In this document: positions 1 through 8,174 of the stretch, one piece after another | Layout: each line of letters starts with the position of its first letter | Numbering within the stretch: position 1 is the first letter of the stretch | Source: Micromonospora sp. H61 | GTDB taxonomy: Bacteria > Actinomycetota > Actinomycetes > Mycobacteriales > Micromonosporaceae | Assembly: GCF_018070325.1 (NCBI RefSeq) | Contig: NZ_JAGPXY010000027.1 | Coordinates: 20,401 to 84,400 of the forward strand | DNA: 64,000 nt | Reading direction: 5' to 3' | Made by a program: the position numbers and the translations under genes | Notes under the pieces: generated by a model | What the model was told of the DNA's origin: nothing | Database searches by the model: none | Seen by the model: only the letters and a program-made list of their open reading frames with translations

Positions 1-96
1 CCCGGCCAAAATGTTCTGGAGGTGTACCGTCCATCCAGGCGCGGGTAGTGGTCGCTGGGCCGCAATCCAGTCCTCCTACTTGGGAGTGGGCAAGGC

Positions 97-1287
97 ATGG
101 CGATGAAGGCTGACACCATCGGTGCCAGGATCCGGTACTGGCGGATGCGGCGTGGCGGCATGACGCAGGCCGTTCTCGCCGGGCTGGCTGGCGTCACGCA
201 GTCCTACGTCTCGCAGGTCGAGTCGGGTCGGAAGACCATCGACCGTCGTTCCACTCTGGTTGCTCTCGCTGCCGCGCTCCAGGTCACGGTGGCCGACCTG
301 CTCGGCCAGGGCACCGAGTCCGGCGATCCGGCCCGCGAGAGCGCCGCCGAGTGTGTCCCGGCGATCTGGTCGGCCCTGATCGAGATCGAGGACGGCGAGC
401 GCCGCGCGTCGACCTACACAACGGAACGCCTGACGGCCGAGATCGCCCGCGCCGAGCAGCTTCGCACCTCCTGCAACTACCCGGCGATGGCTCGTATGCT
501 GCCCAGCCTCCTGCTCGAAGCCGCCGCCGTGGGCGGCAGCGTGCTCGTCCAGGTCGCCTACCAAGCCGCCACCTGCCTGCGGAACCTCGGCTACCGCCAC
601 TTGGCCCTCAACGCCGCCCGGTTCGCCGGGTCGGTCGCCGAAGACGCCGAAGACCCAGCATGGATCGCGGCCTCCCGCTTCGCCTATGCGCAAAGCCTGC
701 CGATCGAATCCGCACCGGTCGCGGCCCGTGCCGCCGACCGGTCACTGACCGAGCTGCAAGCTGACGCCGCCGACGAACGGGTGCGACAGATGCTCGGACA
801 GCTCCACCTCTCGGCCGCACTGACATCGACGGTCAGCGGACGATTGGATGTGGCTCGCGATCACCTTGCCGAGGCAGCGCGCGAGGCGGCAACACTCGGG
901 GATCCCGTCGACGGGGCCGGCTTCAACGGCTGTGGGTTCGGCCCAACCAACGTCGGGCTTTGGGAGATGTCCATTGCGGCCGAGCAGGGCGATTCCGGTC
1001 GGGTCATTGAGCTGTCCCGGACGGTCCGACCGCAGGTGCTTGCAGCGTCGATCCGCCAGCAGTCCTACTGGCTCGACCTAGGTCGAGCCCTTGCGGACGG
1101 CGGTCGCCGAGACGTTGAGGCGCTGGCCGCATTCGTCCGAGCCGAACGGGCCGCGCCGGTACCGTTCGCGATCAATCCTCTCGCCCGCGATGCCGTGGTG
1201 ACCCTGGCCCAGCGCGCCCAGCGCCGAGCCATCCCCGACGAGCTGCGTCTGCTCGCCGGCCGCATCGGCATCAACCTGGCCGCATGA
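97..1287 (+). CDS. XRE-family transcriptional regulator, tandem copy 1
   Basis: Cytoplasmic DNA-binding regulator of 396 aa. Residues about 8-70 form an XRE/Cro helix-turn-helix (MTQAVLAGLAGVTQSYVSQ core); the rest is alpha-helical and TPR-like, as in large actinobacterial XRE regulators that sense a partner or ligand. The ATG at 97 follows a GGGAGTGGGC ribosome site. The next gene (1840-3030) is a same-length paralogue, alike in roughly four of five residues by eye, and the upstream DNA is also similar (about 19-96 against 1764-1839), so the duplication included the promoter region. Positions 268-432 are almost identical to 2011-2175 while the flanks differ at many silent sites, which suggests gene conversion. 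Target and ligand are unknown. Confidence 0.9.
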   Translation: MAMKADTIGARIRYWRMRRGGMTQAVLAGLAGVTQSYVSQVESGRKTIDRRSTLVALAAALQVTVADLLGQGTESGDPARESAAECVPAIWSALIEIEDGERRASTYTTERLTAEIARAEQLRTSCNYPAMARMLPSLLLEAAAVGGSVLVQVAYQAATCLRNLGYRHLALNAARFAGSVAEDAEDPAWIAASRFAYAQSLPIESAPVAARAADRSLTELQADAADERVRQMLGQLHLSAALTSTVSGRLDVARDHLAEAAREAATLGDPVDGAGFNGCGFGPTNVGLWEMSIAAEQGDSGRVIELSRTVRPQVLAASIRQQSYWLDLGRALADGGRRDVEALAAFVRAERAAPVPFAINPLARDAVVTLAQRAQRRAIPDELRLLAGRIGINLAA

Positions 1288-1839
1288 CTGGAAGTTGTCG
1301 AGCCTTCGAGCGGTTCTGCCCTGGCATTCGGCTTCGGAGCTGAATGTCCCGTCCGGACGGACGTGGTCGCCGTCATGCTTAATTGCACCAGCGAGGCGCA
1401 TGTCCAGATTGACTTGGCATCTACGCCGGGCCGTGCTTGTGCTCATGACCTCGCGGCTTCCGCACGCTGTCCACCCCCGGGGCACTCCTCAGGCGGGGCG
1501 TAGGCACGAATGGTGCCGTTGTGCCGCGCAACTCTTCCGTCAGCGGTGAGGGCTACGGTGCGTTTACAGACGGGGCACCGGCCCCGCAGGTGCTGCGAGC
1601 GCTGAGTCACCTTGCCTCCCCAGGTGGGTCGTTGCGCGTCTTCACTTTCATCCGCCCGGCGATGCCGCCCATCATTGCCGATCGAGGCTCGGAAGCGCGC
1701 TGACCACGGAAGGTGCCAGACCGGCCCGGACGACGTCGAGCTTCACTGATGTGGCGCTCTGCGGGGTGTAGCGTCCAACCATGCGGGCGCAGCACTCCGA
1801 CGCCGCAATCCAGTCCTCTACCTGAGGGTGGGCGTAGGC
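1288..1839. other. Non-coding spacer between the tandem XRE genes
   Basis: 552 bases. Short open frames run through it, but none has a ribosome site, a recognisable family or convincing protein composition. The last 76 bases (about 1764-1839) resemble the sequence before the first XRE gene, including the shared CGCAATCCAGTCCT stretch, so they probably carry the duplicated promoter and leader. I see nothing supportable in 1288-1763. Confidence 0.6.
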
Positions 1840-3030
1840 ATGGTGATGAAGCCGGACACCATTGGTGCCAGGATTCGGTACTGGCGGATGCGCCGGGGCG
1901 GGATGACGCAGGCCGTTCTCGCTGGCCTCGCGGGCGTCACCCAGTCGTACGTGTCGCAAGTCGAATCGGGTCGTAAGACAGTCGACCGCCGCTCCACACT
2001 GGTCGCTCTTGCTGCCGCGCTCCAGGTCACGGTGGCCGACCTGCTCGGCCAGGGCACCGAGTCCGGCGATCCGGCCCGCGAGAGCGCCGCCGAGTGTGTC
2101 CCGGCGATCTGGTCGGCCCTGATCGAGATCGAGGACGGCGAGCGCCGTGCGTCGACCTACACAACGGAACGCCTGGCCGCCGAGATCTCCCGCGCTGATC
2201 AGCTCCGCAATGCGTGCAACTACCCGGCGATGGCTCGCATGCTCCCGAGCCTGCTTCTCGAAGCCGCTGCCGTGGGCGGGGCCGCGCTCGCTCAGGTTGC
2301 TTACCTAGCCTCCACCTGTCTTCGGCACCTCGGCTATCGCCACCTGGCCCTCAACGCCTCCCGGATATCCGTATCGGCTGCTGAGGACGTCGAAGATCGA
2401 GCGTGGATCGGCGCATCCCGGTTCATCTACGCGCAGAGCCTGCCGATCGAGTCCGCGCGCTTGGCAGCCAGAGTCAGTGACCGCTCGCTGGTGGAGCTTC
2501 AGGGAGACGCCGCCGATGTTCGGGTGCGGCAGATGCTTGGTCAGCTCCACCTCATGGCAGCGCTCGCCTCGACCGTGGACGCTCGCCCGGACATTTCCCG
2601 CGACCACCTCGCCGAGGCGGCACGGGAGGCTGCGAGTCTGGGAGATCCGGCGGACGGTGGGGGCTTCAACGGCTGCTGCTTCGGGCCAACCAATGTGGGT
2701 CTCTGGAAGATGTCCATCGCGGCTGAGCAGGGCGAGTACGGCAAGATAATCGAGCTGTCCCAGACGATCCGCCCGCAGGTGCTCAAGGCGTCGAATCGCC
2801 AACTGTCGTACTGGCTCGACATCGGGCGAGCGCTGGCGGACGGCGGTCGTCGGGACTCCGAGGCCCTCGCCGCATTCATCCGTGCCGAGCGGGCCGCGCC
2901 GATCCCGTTTGCCATCAACCCGCTGGCCCGCGATGCCGTGGTGACCCTGGCGCAGCGCGCCCAGCGCCGAGCTATCCCCGACGACCTGCGCCTGCTCGCC
3001 AGCCGTATCGGTATCACCCTGGCCGCATAA
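1840..3030 (+). CDS. XRE-family transcriptional regulator, tandem copy 2
   Basis: Paralogue of the gene at 97-1287 with the same length (396 aa) when started at ATG 1840, which matches the first copy's start (MVMKPD against MAMKAD). An in-frame GTG at 1828 would add four residues but lies within the conserved ribosome-site region. The N-terminal HTH (about 8-70) is nearly unchanged; differences concentrate in the C-terminal helical part, for example residues 120-210. This pattern suggests two regulators that see similar DNA but may answer to different signals or partners. The stop is followed by a short spacer and then the small gene at 3157. Confidence 0.9.
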   Translation: MVMKPDTIGARIRYWRMRRGGMTQAVLAGLAGVTQSYVSQVESGRKTVDRRSTLVALAAALQVTVADLLGQGTESGDPARESAAECVPAIWSALIEIEDGERRASTYTTERLAAEISRADQLRNACNYPAMARMLPSLLLEAAAVGGAALAQVAYLASTCLRHLGYRHLALNASRISVSAAEDVEDRAWIGASRFIYAQSLPIESARLAARVSDRSLVELQGDAADVRVRQMLGQLHLMAALASTVDARPDISRDHLAEAAREAASLGDPADGGGFNGCCFGPTNVGLWKMSIAAEQGEYGKIIELSQTIRPQVLKASNRQLSYWLDIGRALADGGRRDSEALAAFIRAERAAPIPFAINPLARDAVVTLAQRAQRRAIPDDLRLLASRIGITLAA

Positions 3031-3156
3031 CTGCCAGTAATCGCCCCGTCACCAATCTGCCCTAGTGTCTGGTTTTGGGGCGTGAGCACGTCCTGATGGC
3101 CTGGGACGGTAGCGGTTGATAGTGAGCCTCCCGGGCCTCGACCGGAGGAGGCGGGG

Positions 3157-3318
3157 ATGAGCGGTCAGGACGACAACGCTCCGGAGAACACGGGTGAGGC
3201 GGCCGAGCGGGAGGCCGCCAAACAGCGCCTCCTGGTCCAGGCCGAGGCGGAGCGCGTACCCGTGGAGGACACGACCCGCGCGGTCCCGGACCGGCGGTGG
3301 CGGCGTGACCAACGATGA
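3157..3318 (+). CDS. Small protein overlapping the third XRE regulator
   Basis: A 53-aa frame starting at ATG 3157 behind a strong GGAGGAGGCGGGG ribosome site. It overlaps the GTG start of the next gene (3305) by 14 bases in another frame, the usual arrangement for translational coupling. The product is acidic then basic (MSGQDDNAPENTGEAAEREA at the start, RRWRRDQR at the end), with a probable helix at residues 14-34, no membrane segment and no recognised family. It may be a partner of the regulator or simply a coupling leader peptide. Conservation in relatives would decide. Confidence 0.55.
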   Translation: MSGQDDNAPENTGEAAEREAAKQRLLVQAEAERVPVEDTTRAVPDRRWRRDQR

Positions 3319-4552
3319 CGTCCCGATCGGCCGCCGGGTGGCCCGCTGGCGGGTGCGGCGGTCGATGACGCAGCAGATGCTTGCGGACCGGCTGCGCAGG
3401 TCGAAGAGTTGGGTGGACAAGGTGGAGCGGGGCGTGCGCGCCCTGGACCGGTACTCGGTGATCCAGGAGTTGGCCCACGTCCTGCGCGTCGACCCGGAGG
3501 TGCTGCTCGGCCAGCAGCCCAGCACCCGGGCGGGCACCCCGGACGGGGTGGACGACATCCGAGCCGCGCTCGCCCGCTACGACACCCCGCAGGCCCAAGA
3601 GCAGACGAAAGCAGAAGTAAGGAGGCAGGTCGGCTACGCCTGGTTGAGCTACCAGCACGCGCACTACGGGCAGTTGGTGCGAATCTTGCCGGGCCTACTG
3701 GACGCCGTCCAGGGTGTGCAGACACCAGAGCTGCTGATGCAGGCGTACTGGATCACTTCGTCGCTGCTGGTGAAGCTCGGCGAGGCCGACCTCGGCTGGC
3801 TGGCCGCCGACCGGGCGATGTCCGCCGCCGGCGACGACCCGATCCTGGCGGCAACGGCGGCCATCTCGGTAGGCCAAGCGCTCCGCGCACAGAACCGCAA
3901 CCACCTGGCCCTGGCCGCGCTGCTCCCCGCCGCGAACCGCATTCTCCCGGCCCCTTCCCACCTGGCTGATCATGGGTTTGGCGGGGTTCGGGGAGATCAA
4001 AGCGCCCGTCAACCTCATGATCAACGAAGCGAGGGTGAGCCGGCCCGGCAGCGGTCGGCGGGGGAGTGGGCCGTGGGTGGGGCGCTGCTGCTCCAGGCTG
4101 CCCTCGCCGCCGCCGGCTGCGGCGACACCCGCCGCGCCGACGAGCTGATCGATCGGGCCGCGGGGGTCGCCGCCGGGCTGAGGGGGTACGACGATGTGCA
4201 CCGGACCAGCTTCGGGCTAATCGCCGTCGAGTTGGCGCGGGTGCTGGTGGCGGCGCAACGGGCTCAAGCCGTCGAGGCACTCCAAAGGCATTCGACAGTG
4301 GTGCGGCGGGAGGCGTGGCGGCGGTTGTCGGCCGAGTGTCGGGGCGCGTACCTGGTGGACGTCGCTCGGGCGTACCTGCAGGTGGGTGACCTGCGCGGGG
4401 CCGCGCGGGCCCTGGTGGACGCGGACAGTGTCGCGCCGGCCGAGGTCCGGTGTCGGCCTCTGGCGCGTACCGTGATCGCCGATGTTGCCCGCGCGCAGCC
4501 GGCGCCGGCCGGCGTGGTGCGACTGGCGACGTTGGTCGGCCTCACCCGCTGA
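3305..4552 (+). CDS. XRE-family regulator carrying an inserted palindromic element
   Basis: 415-aa DNA-binding regulator from GTG 3305 (VTNDDVPIGRRVARW), where the conserved HTH begins (residues about 5-65, MTQQMLADRLRRSKSWVDK). A helical TPR-like region follows. The frame opens upstream, but that part overlaps the better-initiated small gene at 3157. Around residues 221-241 the helical repeats are interrupted by odd sequence (LADHGFGGVRGDQSARQPHD) encoded by a palindromic element at 3965-4026; the frame stays open and typical sequence resumes at GGALLLQAALAAA. The gene may be functional with a new loop or partly damaged. A deleted remnant of a relative lies at 6003-6128. Confidence 0.8.
   Translation: MTNDDVPIGRRVARWRVRRSMTQQMLADRLRRSKSWVDKVERGVRALDRYSVIQELAHVLRVDPEVLLGQQPSTRAGTPDGVDDIRAALARYDTPQAQEQTKAEVRRQVGYAWLSYQHAHYGQLVRILPGLLDAVQGVQTPELLMQAYWITSSLLVKLGEADLGWLAADRAMSAAGDDPILAATAAISVGQALRAQNRNHLALAALLPAANRILPAPSHLADHGFGGVRGDQSARQPHDQRSEGEPARQRSAGEWAVGGALLLQAALAAAGCGDTRRADELIDRAAGVAAGLRGYDDVHRTSFGLIAVELARVLVAAQRAQAVEALQRHSTVVRREAWRRLSAECRGAYLVDVARAYLQVGDLRGAARALVDADSVAPAEVRCRPLARTVIADVARAQPAPAGVVRLATLVGLTR
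3965..4026. repeat. REP-like palindromic element inside an XRE gene
   Basis: The left arm starts GCTGATCATGGGTTTGGCGG and the reverse complement of the right arm starts GTTGATCATGAGGTTGACGG; 17 of 21 positions match by eye. The core TGATCATG...CATGATCA flanks about 20 bases. It encodes uncharacteristic residues in the middle of an otherwise ordinary regulator, so it looks like an inserted mobile palindrome rather than conserved coding sequence. A related half-site (CAACTCCATGATCGAC) occurs at 13253-13268. Confidence 0.5.
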
Positions 4553-4854
4553 CTGGACGGCTGCGCGACCGCACTCTCACAGGCCGTGCTTGTGATTATC
4601 CCGCCAACGGGCACCGAGGCCATCACCATGCTTGATGCGCATCCTCTTACCGCAAGGCGGATCCTGATGATGCGCTGATGCGCGGTCCTGACCCCGATGC
4701 CCGACATCGCGGTCAGGACCACAGCCCGGGTCCTGCTTGACCGGCGATGGAAGCAGCTTCGCCGCCCCGGCCACCTCGCCTACTGCGGGCCCGCCCCGGT
4801 GATCCCACGACCTGCCACCGGTACAGGCCTCGGCGGGTCAATCCCGCCGCGGAC
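4553..4854. other. Spacer between convergent XRE and SDR genes
   Basis: 302 bases between two convergent genes. It holds the hairpin at 4684-4720. A 16-codon frame at 4628-4678 has no ribosome site worth trusting. Nothing else supportable is seen. Confidence 0.6.
4684..4720. terminator. Hairpin terminator between convergent genes
   Basis: GGTCCTGACCCCGATG (4684-4699) pairs with CATCGCGGTCAGGACC (4705-4720): 15 of 16 base pairs around a 5-base loop. There is no T-run, as usual in high-G+C actinobacteria. It sits between the XRE gene on + and the SDR on -, so it may serve both. Confidence 0.6.
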
Positions 4855-5646
4855 TCACAGAATCGTTGTCAGCACACCCCCATCGACGCGTACCGCCGAT
4901 CCGTTGATTGCGGACGCGGCGGGACTGGCGAGGAAGGTCACGGTGTTTGCGATCTCACTCGGTTCGATGAAGCGCCCCAGCAGGGAGGTCTGGTTGGCGC
5001 CGATGATCGCCACTTTCAGGTCGTCCTCCAGCAGGGATTGGGCATCGGCCAGCGACTTGACCGTTTCGGCGACGCCGGCGGAATATGTGGGGCCGCCCAG
5101 CACCGAGTTAACGGTCACCGCAGTGCCCTTCGTAAGCTTCGCCAGGCCGTTACCCACTGCGAGCATCGCCGTCTTGGACGTGCCGTAGTGGAGCATATCG
5201 GCGGGGATGTTGACGCCCGACTCGCTGCTCACGAACACGATCCGGCCCCACCCCCGATCGAGCATTGCCGGCATGAGGTGCCGCGCAAGCCGGACCCCGC
5301 TGAGCACGTTCACCTCGAAGTAGAGCCGCCATTCCTCGTCGGAAATGAGTTCGAAAGGTTTGAGCTCAAAGAGCCCGACGTTGTTGATGAGAATGTCAAC
5401 GCTGGGCAGTTCGTCGCACAGCCTGTCGACGTCATCGTCAATCGAGAAGTCGGCTTGGATACCAGTGACGGATACGCGGGGCGCCTCCTGGCGCAACACT
5501 TCGACTGCCTCGGCCAGCTTTGCCGGGTCGCGGCCGTTGAGGACCACGTCGACGCCCTCGCCGGCCAGGGCCTTCGCGGTTGCGTAACCGATGCCTTGAC
5601 TGGATCCGCTGATGAATGCGGTCTTGCCGCTGAGCTGCAGGTCCAC
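4855..5646 (-). CDS. SDR-family oxidoreductase
   Basis: 263-aa NAD(P)-dependent short-chain dehydrogenase. The dinucleotide-binding motif SGSSQGIG is at residues 13-20, NNVG near 88-91, and the catalytic S140/S141-Y154-xxx-K158 set is present (YGTSK). The GTG at 5646 is chosen because a GGAGAA ribosome site precedes it and it gives normal family length. The classical SDR fold is complete with a C-terminal substrate region (VRVDGGVL). It is transcribed alone, convergent with the XRE gene. The substrate cannot be told from sequence. Confidence 0.88.
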   Translation of the reverse strand: MDLQLSGKTAFISGSSQGIGYATAKALAGEGVDVVLNGRDPAKLAEAVEVLRQEAPRVSVTGIQADFSIDDDVDRLCDELPSVDILINNVGLFELKPFELISDEEWRLYFEVNVLSGVRLARHLMPAMLDRGWGRIVFVSSESGVNIPADMLHYGTSKTAMLAVGNGLAKLTKGTAVTVNSVLGGPTYSAGVAETVKSLADAQSLLEDDLKVAIIGANQTSLLGRFIEPSEIANTVTFLASPAASAINGSAVRVDGGVLTTIL

Positions 5647-6002
5647 GTGCTGTTCTCCTAGTGAGTGGTCGCCGACCGGTGCACCTGCCGCAAGTCGGCA
5701 GGCGCTCCTCTCGACCTTGCCGCAGACCGATGAGCATCTGATCAGCACCGCATGAGTGGCTGACGCTGGTGTGGTCGGACCGTTGGTACCCGCGGCCACG
5801 GCCAATTGATCCACCTGCGAGGAACGTCCCGCCTCGGGGTTCCTGGGTCTTTCGTACCGGTCCGCGGTGATGACCCACCCACAACCGGGCGCTCCGCATG
5901 GCGGCCACGGATACCGCCTCCGCACTCCACATTGTGGGTCGGAGCCGTTGTGAACGACGCTGGTTTGGCCGGATCGATCATCCGCTCCTCCGCCATCGCC
6001 CA
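5647..6002. other. Spacer upstream of the SDR gene
   Basis: 356 bases containing the promoter region of the SDR gene on the minus strand. No open frame here has a family signature or good ribosome site. No clear operator or promoter hexamers could be assigned by eye. Confidence 0.5.
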
Positions 6003-6128
6003 GGATCACCTCGTCGCTGCTGGTGAAGCTCGGCGAGGCCGACCTAGCCTGGCTGGCCGCCGACCGGGCGATGGCCGCCGCCGGCCGGCGTGGCGCGACT
6101 CGCCACGCTGGTCGGGCTCACGAGCTGA
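6003..6128 (+). pseudogene. Deleted remnant of a third-type XRE regulator
   Basis: Bases 6003-about 6083 match the middle of the intact regulator (from about 3751, encoding ITSSLLVKLGEADL), and about 6080-6128 match its 3' end (encoding GVARLATLVGLTS and a stop). Roughly 680 bases of the gene are missing between them, and the tail is out of frame with the head. The join falls on GCCGGC, which occurs at both ends of the lost segment in the intact copy, so deletion between short repeats is likely. The N-terminal HTH part is absent. It cannot make a regulator. Confidence 0.8.
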
Positions 6129-6144
6129 AAGGTCGCCGTCCCTG

Positions 6145-6774
6145 CTATGCGCGGCCGACCCAGGTGGCGACGCACGCCTCGTTGCCCTCGGCGTCGGCCA
6201 GGACCCACCACATGGGTGCGTGCGCGTCGGAGACCAGGTGGCCGCCGGCGGCCAGGGCGGCGGCGATGCGGGCCTCTGCCTGATCGTGCGGAACAGCTAT
6301 GTCGAGGTGCATGCGGTTGCGCTGTGGGCGCGCCTCGTCCGACGGTTGCAAACCGAAGCCCGGGCCGCGGCGCGACGGGTCGAACAGGTAGTCGTCGCCG
6401 ATCTGCCGATAGCCGAGCAGCGCCTGCCAGAACGGCAGCACGTCCGCGCCGGCGAGTGCGTCAAGGGTGACGTTGATGAGTTGTACGGCGGTCGGGTCGG
6501 CGGAGAGGCCCAGCTCCTTGGCGGCGGCCGAGATGCGCCGGGCCAACGCGATGTCGCGCCGAGTCAGGCTCACCGTGACGCCGGTGCCGCGCAAGTCGAC
6601 GATGAGGTGTTGCTGCTGGGCCTCGTCGGCGAGCCGGCCAACCTCATCGACGAGCGCGACGGCCGTGGACAGCGAGTCGGTCGGGAAGTAGGCCGAGACC
6701 AGATGGTAGAGGCAGCGCCAGTCCTCGACACCGTCGGCCGCGTGGAACTGCGCGGCCGTGATCTGCCCAGTCAT
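6145..6774 (-). CDS. PCD-like domain fused to a VOC (glyoxalase-like) domain
   Basis: 209 aa. Residues about 1-95 resemble pterin-4a-carbinolamine dehydratase (AAQFHAADGVEDW, then QQQHLIVDLRGTGVTVSLT and RRDIALARRISAAA), but the usual HHP/HNP catalytic motif is degraded. Residues about 105-209 form a VOC domain (PFWQALLGY, MHLDIAVP, EACVATWVG) with candidate metal ligands H and E. This two-domain form is common in actinobacteria and usually annotated as VOC family protein. The reaction is unknown. ATG 6774 is the only start giving the complete first domain. Confidence 0.8.
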   Translation of the reverse strand: MTGQITAAQFHAADGVEDWRCLYHLVSAYFPTDSLSTAVALVDEVGRLADEAQQQHLIVDLRGTGVTVSLTRRDIALARRISAAAKELGLSADPTAVQLINVTLDALAGADVLPFWQALLGYRQIGDDYLFDPSRRGPGFGLQPSDEARPQRNRMHLDIAVPHDQAEARIAAALAAGGHLVSDAHAPMWWVLADAEGNEACVATWVGRA

Positions 6775-6898
6775 GCCAGCGAACCTAACATCGGCGGCGC
6801 GACGGCCTCCTACTCGGCGGTTACCAGCTGAGTATCGGGTTTCCGGGAACGTGAGAATCGGGCATGTACCTGGGCACTGCTGGAGGGGAGACTCGGCA

Positions 6899-7240
6899 AT
6901 GCTGGTAACTGGTTATCTCGGCGCGGTGCTCATCGGTGCCCTCGTCGGCCTGCTCGGCCGACTCATCCTGCCGGGGAGGCAGCGGATCGGCTTCTTCGCC
7001 ACTTTCGTCATCGGCGTCGGCTCGGCGGTGCTGGGCACAGTGGTTGCTCGGGCGCTTGATATCGACGACGGAGCCGGCGTGAAGGTGTGGGTGCTGCGCT
7101 GGGACTGGGTGGTGCTCTCGATTCAGGTCGGCGTCGCGATCATCGCCGTGGCGCTGGCGAACATGCTCACCTTCACCCGGCTTGCCGGCGGCGACGCCAA
7201 GCCCCGTCGGCGAGTCCGCCGCAGCCAGGCCAAGGGCTGA
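6899..7240 (+). CDS. GlsB/YeaQ/YmgE-type membrane protein
   Basis: 113-aa small integral membrane protein with three hydrophobic segments (about 4-24, 32-54 and 72-95) and glycines typical of the transglycosylase-associated/GlsB family (GALVGLLGRLILPG, GFFATFVIGVGSAVLG). Its basic tail (RRRVRRSQAKG) should face the cytoplasm. ATG 6899 has GGAGGGG 10 bases upstream. Family members are linked to general stress responses, but the molecular role is unclear. It is a single gene ending before the hairpin at 7323-7362. Confidence 0.85.
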   Translation: MLVTGYLGAVLIGALVGLLGRLILPGRQRIGFFATFVIGVGSAVLGTVVARALDIDDGAGVKVWVLRWDWVVLSIQVGVAIIAVALANMLTFTRLAGGDAKPRRRVRRSQAKG

Positions 7241-7322
7241 ACGAGCGGGAGCGGGCGAGCCACCCAGGTGGGCGCAACACGCGCTGCCCTGTCGTCGGCT
7301 GTCCCAGCTGACCTGTGCCGCG

Positions 7323-7362
7323 CCAGCGGAGGGACCACCCGTCCGAGTGGTCCCTCCGCTGG
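7323..7362. terminator. Bidirectional hairpin terminator
   Basis: CCAGCGGAGGGACCAC (7323-7338) and GTGGTCCCTCCGCTGG (7347-7362) form a perfect 16-bp stem with an 8-base loop. It lies between the GlsB-type gene on + and the DUF2089 operon on -. Confidence 0.8.
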
Positions 7363-7479
7363 TTCGCTGGTGAGTAGCTAAACTTCAGGCTGGCAGTTCA
7401 CCTGTGCTCTGCTGCGGCGGGCGCAGCCTCGGGAGGGTGTTCCAGCACCCTCTCGAGGAGCCGTCCCATCGGACGGCGC

Positions 7480-7902
7480 CTACTCGCAGAAGACCCGCAC
7501 TGTGGCATCGGGGGAGTCCACCTCCACTGTCACCTCGTCGAGGTGCTCCACGAGCGCCTCCAACTGCTCGGGCTTGAGCTGCGTCAGGTCGATCGGCACA
7601 CCCGACTCGCTGAGTGAGGCGTTGGCCTTGACCAGGGCCTGCGGCGGGATCAGCGCCGCCAGCCGTACACCAGCGCGCAGCAGTTGCAGTGGCACCCGCA
7701 CGTTGACCCGCGACGGCTCGCCGTTGTCGGTGGCGTCCACCACCACCCGCAGGTACTTCACCTTGCCCTTCGGTCGGGCGTCGTGACTCACCGTCGCCGG
7801 TGCCTGGTCCCGTTCGAGTGCGGCGATGAGCTGCTCCGCCTCCTCGGCGGTGATCTTGCCGGCGGCCAGCATGTCGAGGATGTCCTTGCGTTGTTCGGTC
7901 AT
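7480..7902 (-). CDS. SHOCT-like domain protein
   Basis: 140 aa, last gene of a three-gene minus-strand operon. The N-terminus (MTEQRKDILDMLAAGKITAEEAEQLI) is the short amphipathic SHOCT-like motif also seen at the C-terminal end of the operon's first protein (IIDRLRRGEITAQEALAEL). Residues about 48-140 form a beta-rich region (YLRVVVDA, VNVRVPLQLL, VTVEVDSPDATVRVF), as in putative adhesin/SHOCT proteins. ATG 7902 follows AGGAGAGG. There is no signal peptide, so it is probably cytosolic and may act with the DUF2089 regulator and the membrane protein. Confidence 0.8.
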   Translation of the reverse strand: MTEQRKDILDMLAAGKITAEEAEQLIAALERDQAPATVSHDARPKGKVKYLRVVVDATDNGEPSRVNVRVPLQLLRAGVRLAALIPPQALVKANASLSESGVPIDLTQLKPEQLEALVEHLDEVTVEVDSPDATVRVFCE

Positions 7903-7913
7903 TCGAACCTCTC

Positions 7914-8174
7914 CTATCGGATAGCCACGAACACGGCCGTGCGGCCCTGCTCGATGTCGAAGCGGGCGCCGGGCAGCGCCGAGATGACACGCCAAGCGGC
8001 GCCGAGTGCCCGCACCACACCGATGCGGAACACGACGCAGGCCACGATCGCCGCCAACACGACCAGGACCACGACCGGGAAGAGCACGAGCGCCACGGGG
8101 AGCACCGGAACCCAGACGCGGACGGGCCGGCGGTCCGGGCGGTTTACCTTGACGGTCACCAACTGCGGCATCAC
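7914..8174 (-). CDS. Small membrane protein of the DUF2089 operon
   Basis: 86 aa with one long hydrophobic stretch (about residues 21-50, VWVPVLPVALVLFPVVVLVV) between a basic N-terminus and a C-terminal part ending VFVAIR. Its start overlaps the stop of the preceding DUF2089 gene by 4 bases (8171-8174), which indicates coupled translation. No named family is recognised. It is probably the membrane component of a small stress or envelope-sensing unit formed by the three genes. Confidence 0.75.
   Translation of the reverse strand: MMPQLVTVKVNRPDRRPVRVWVPVLPVALVLFPVVVLVVLAAIVACVVFRIGVVRALGAAWRVISALPGARFDIEQGRTAVFVAIR

Noticed and set aside
1295..1549. An 84-residue frame between the tandem XRE genes
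   Set aside because: No ribosome site and Arg/Leu-rich noise-like composition. Called spacer.
4628..4678. A 16-codon frame near the end of the third XRE gene
   Set aside because: Ribosome site is weak, no known leader peptide pattern and no regulatory hairpin follows it directly except the terminator.
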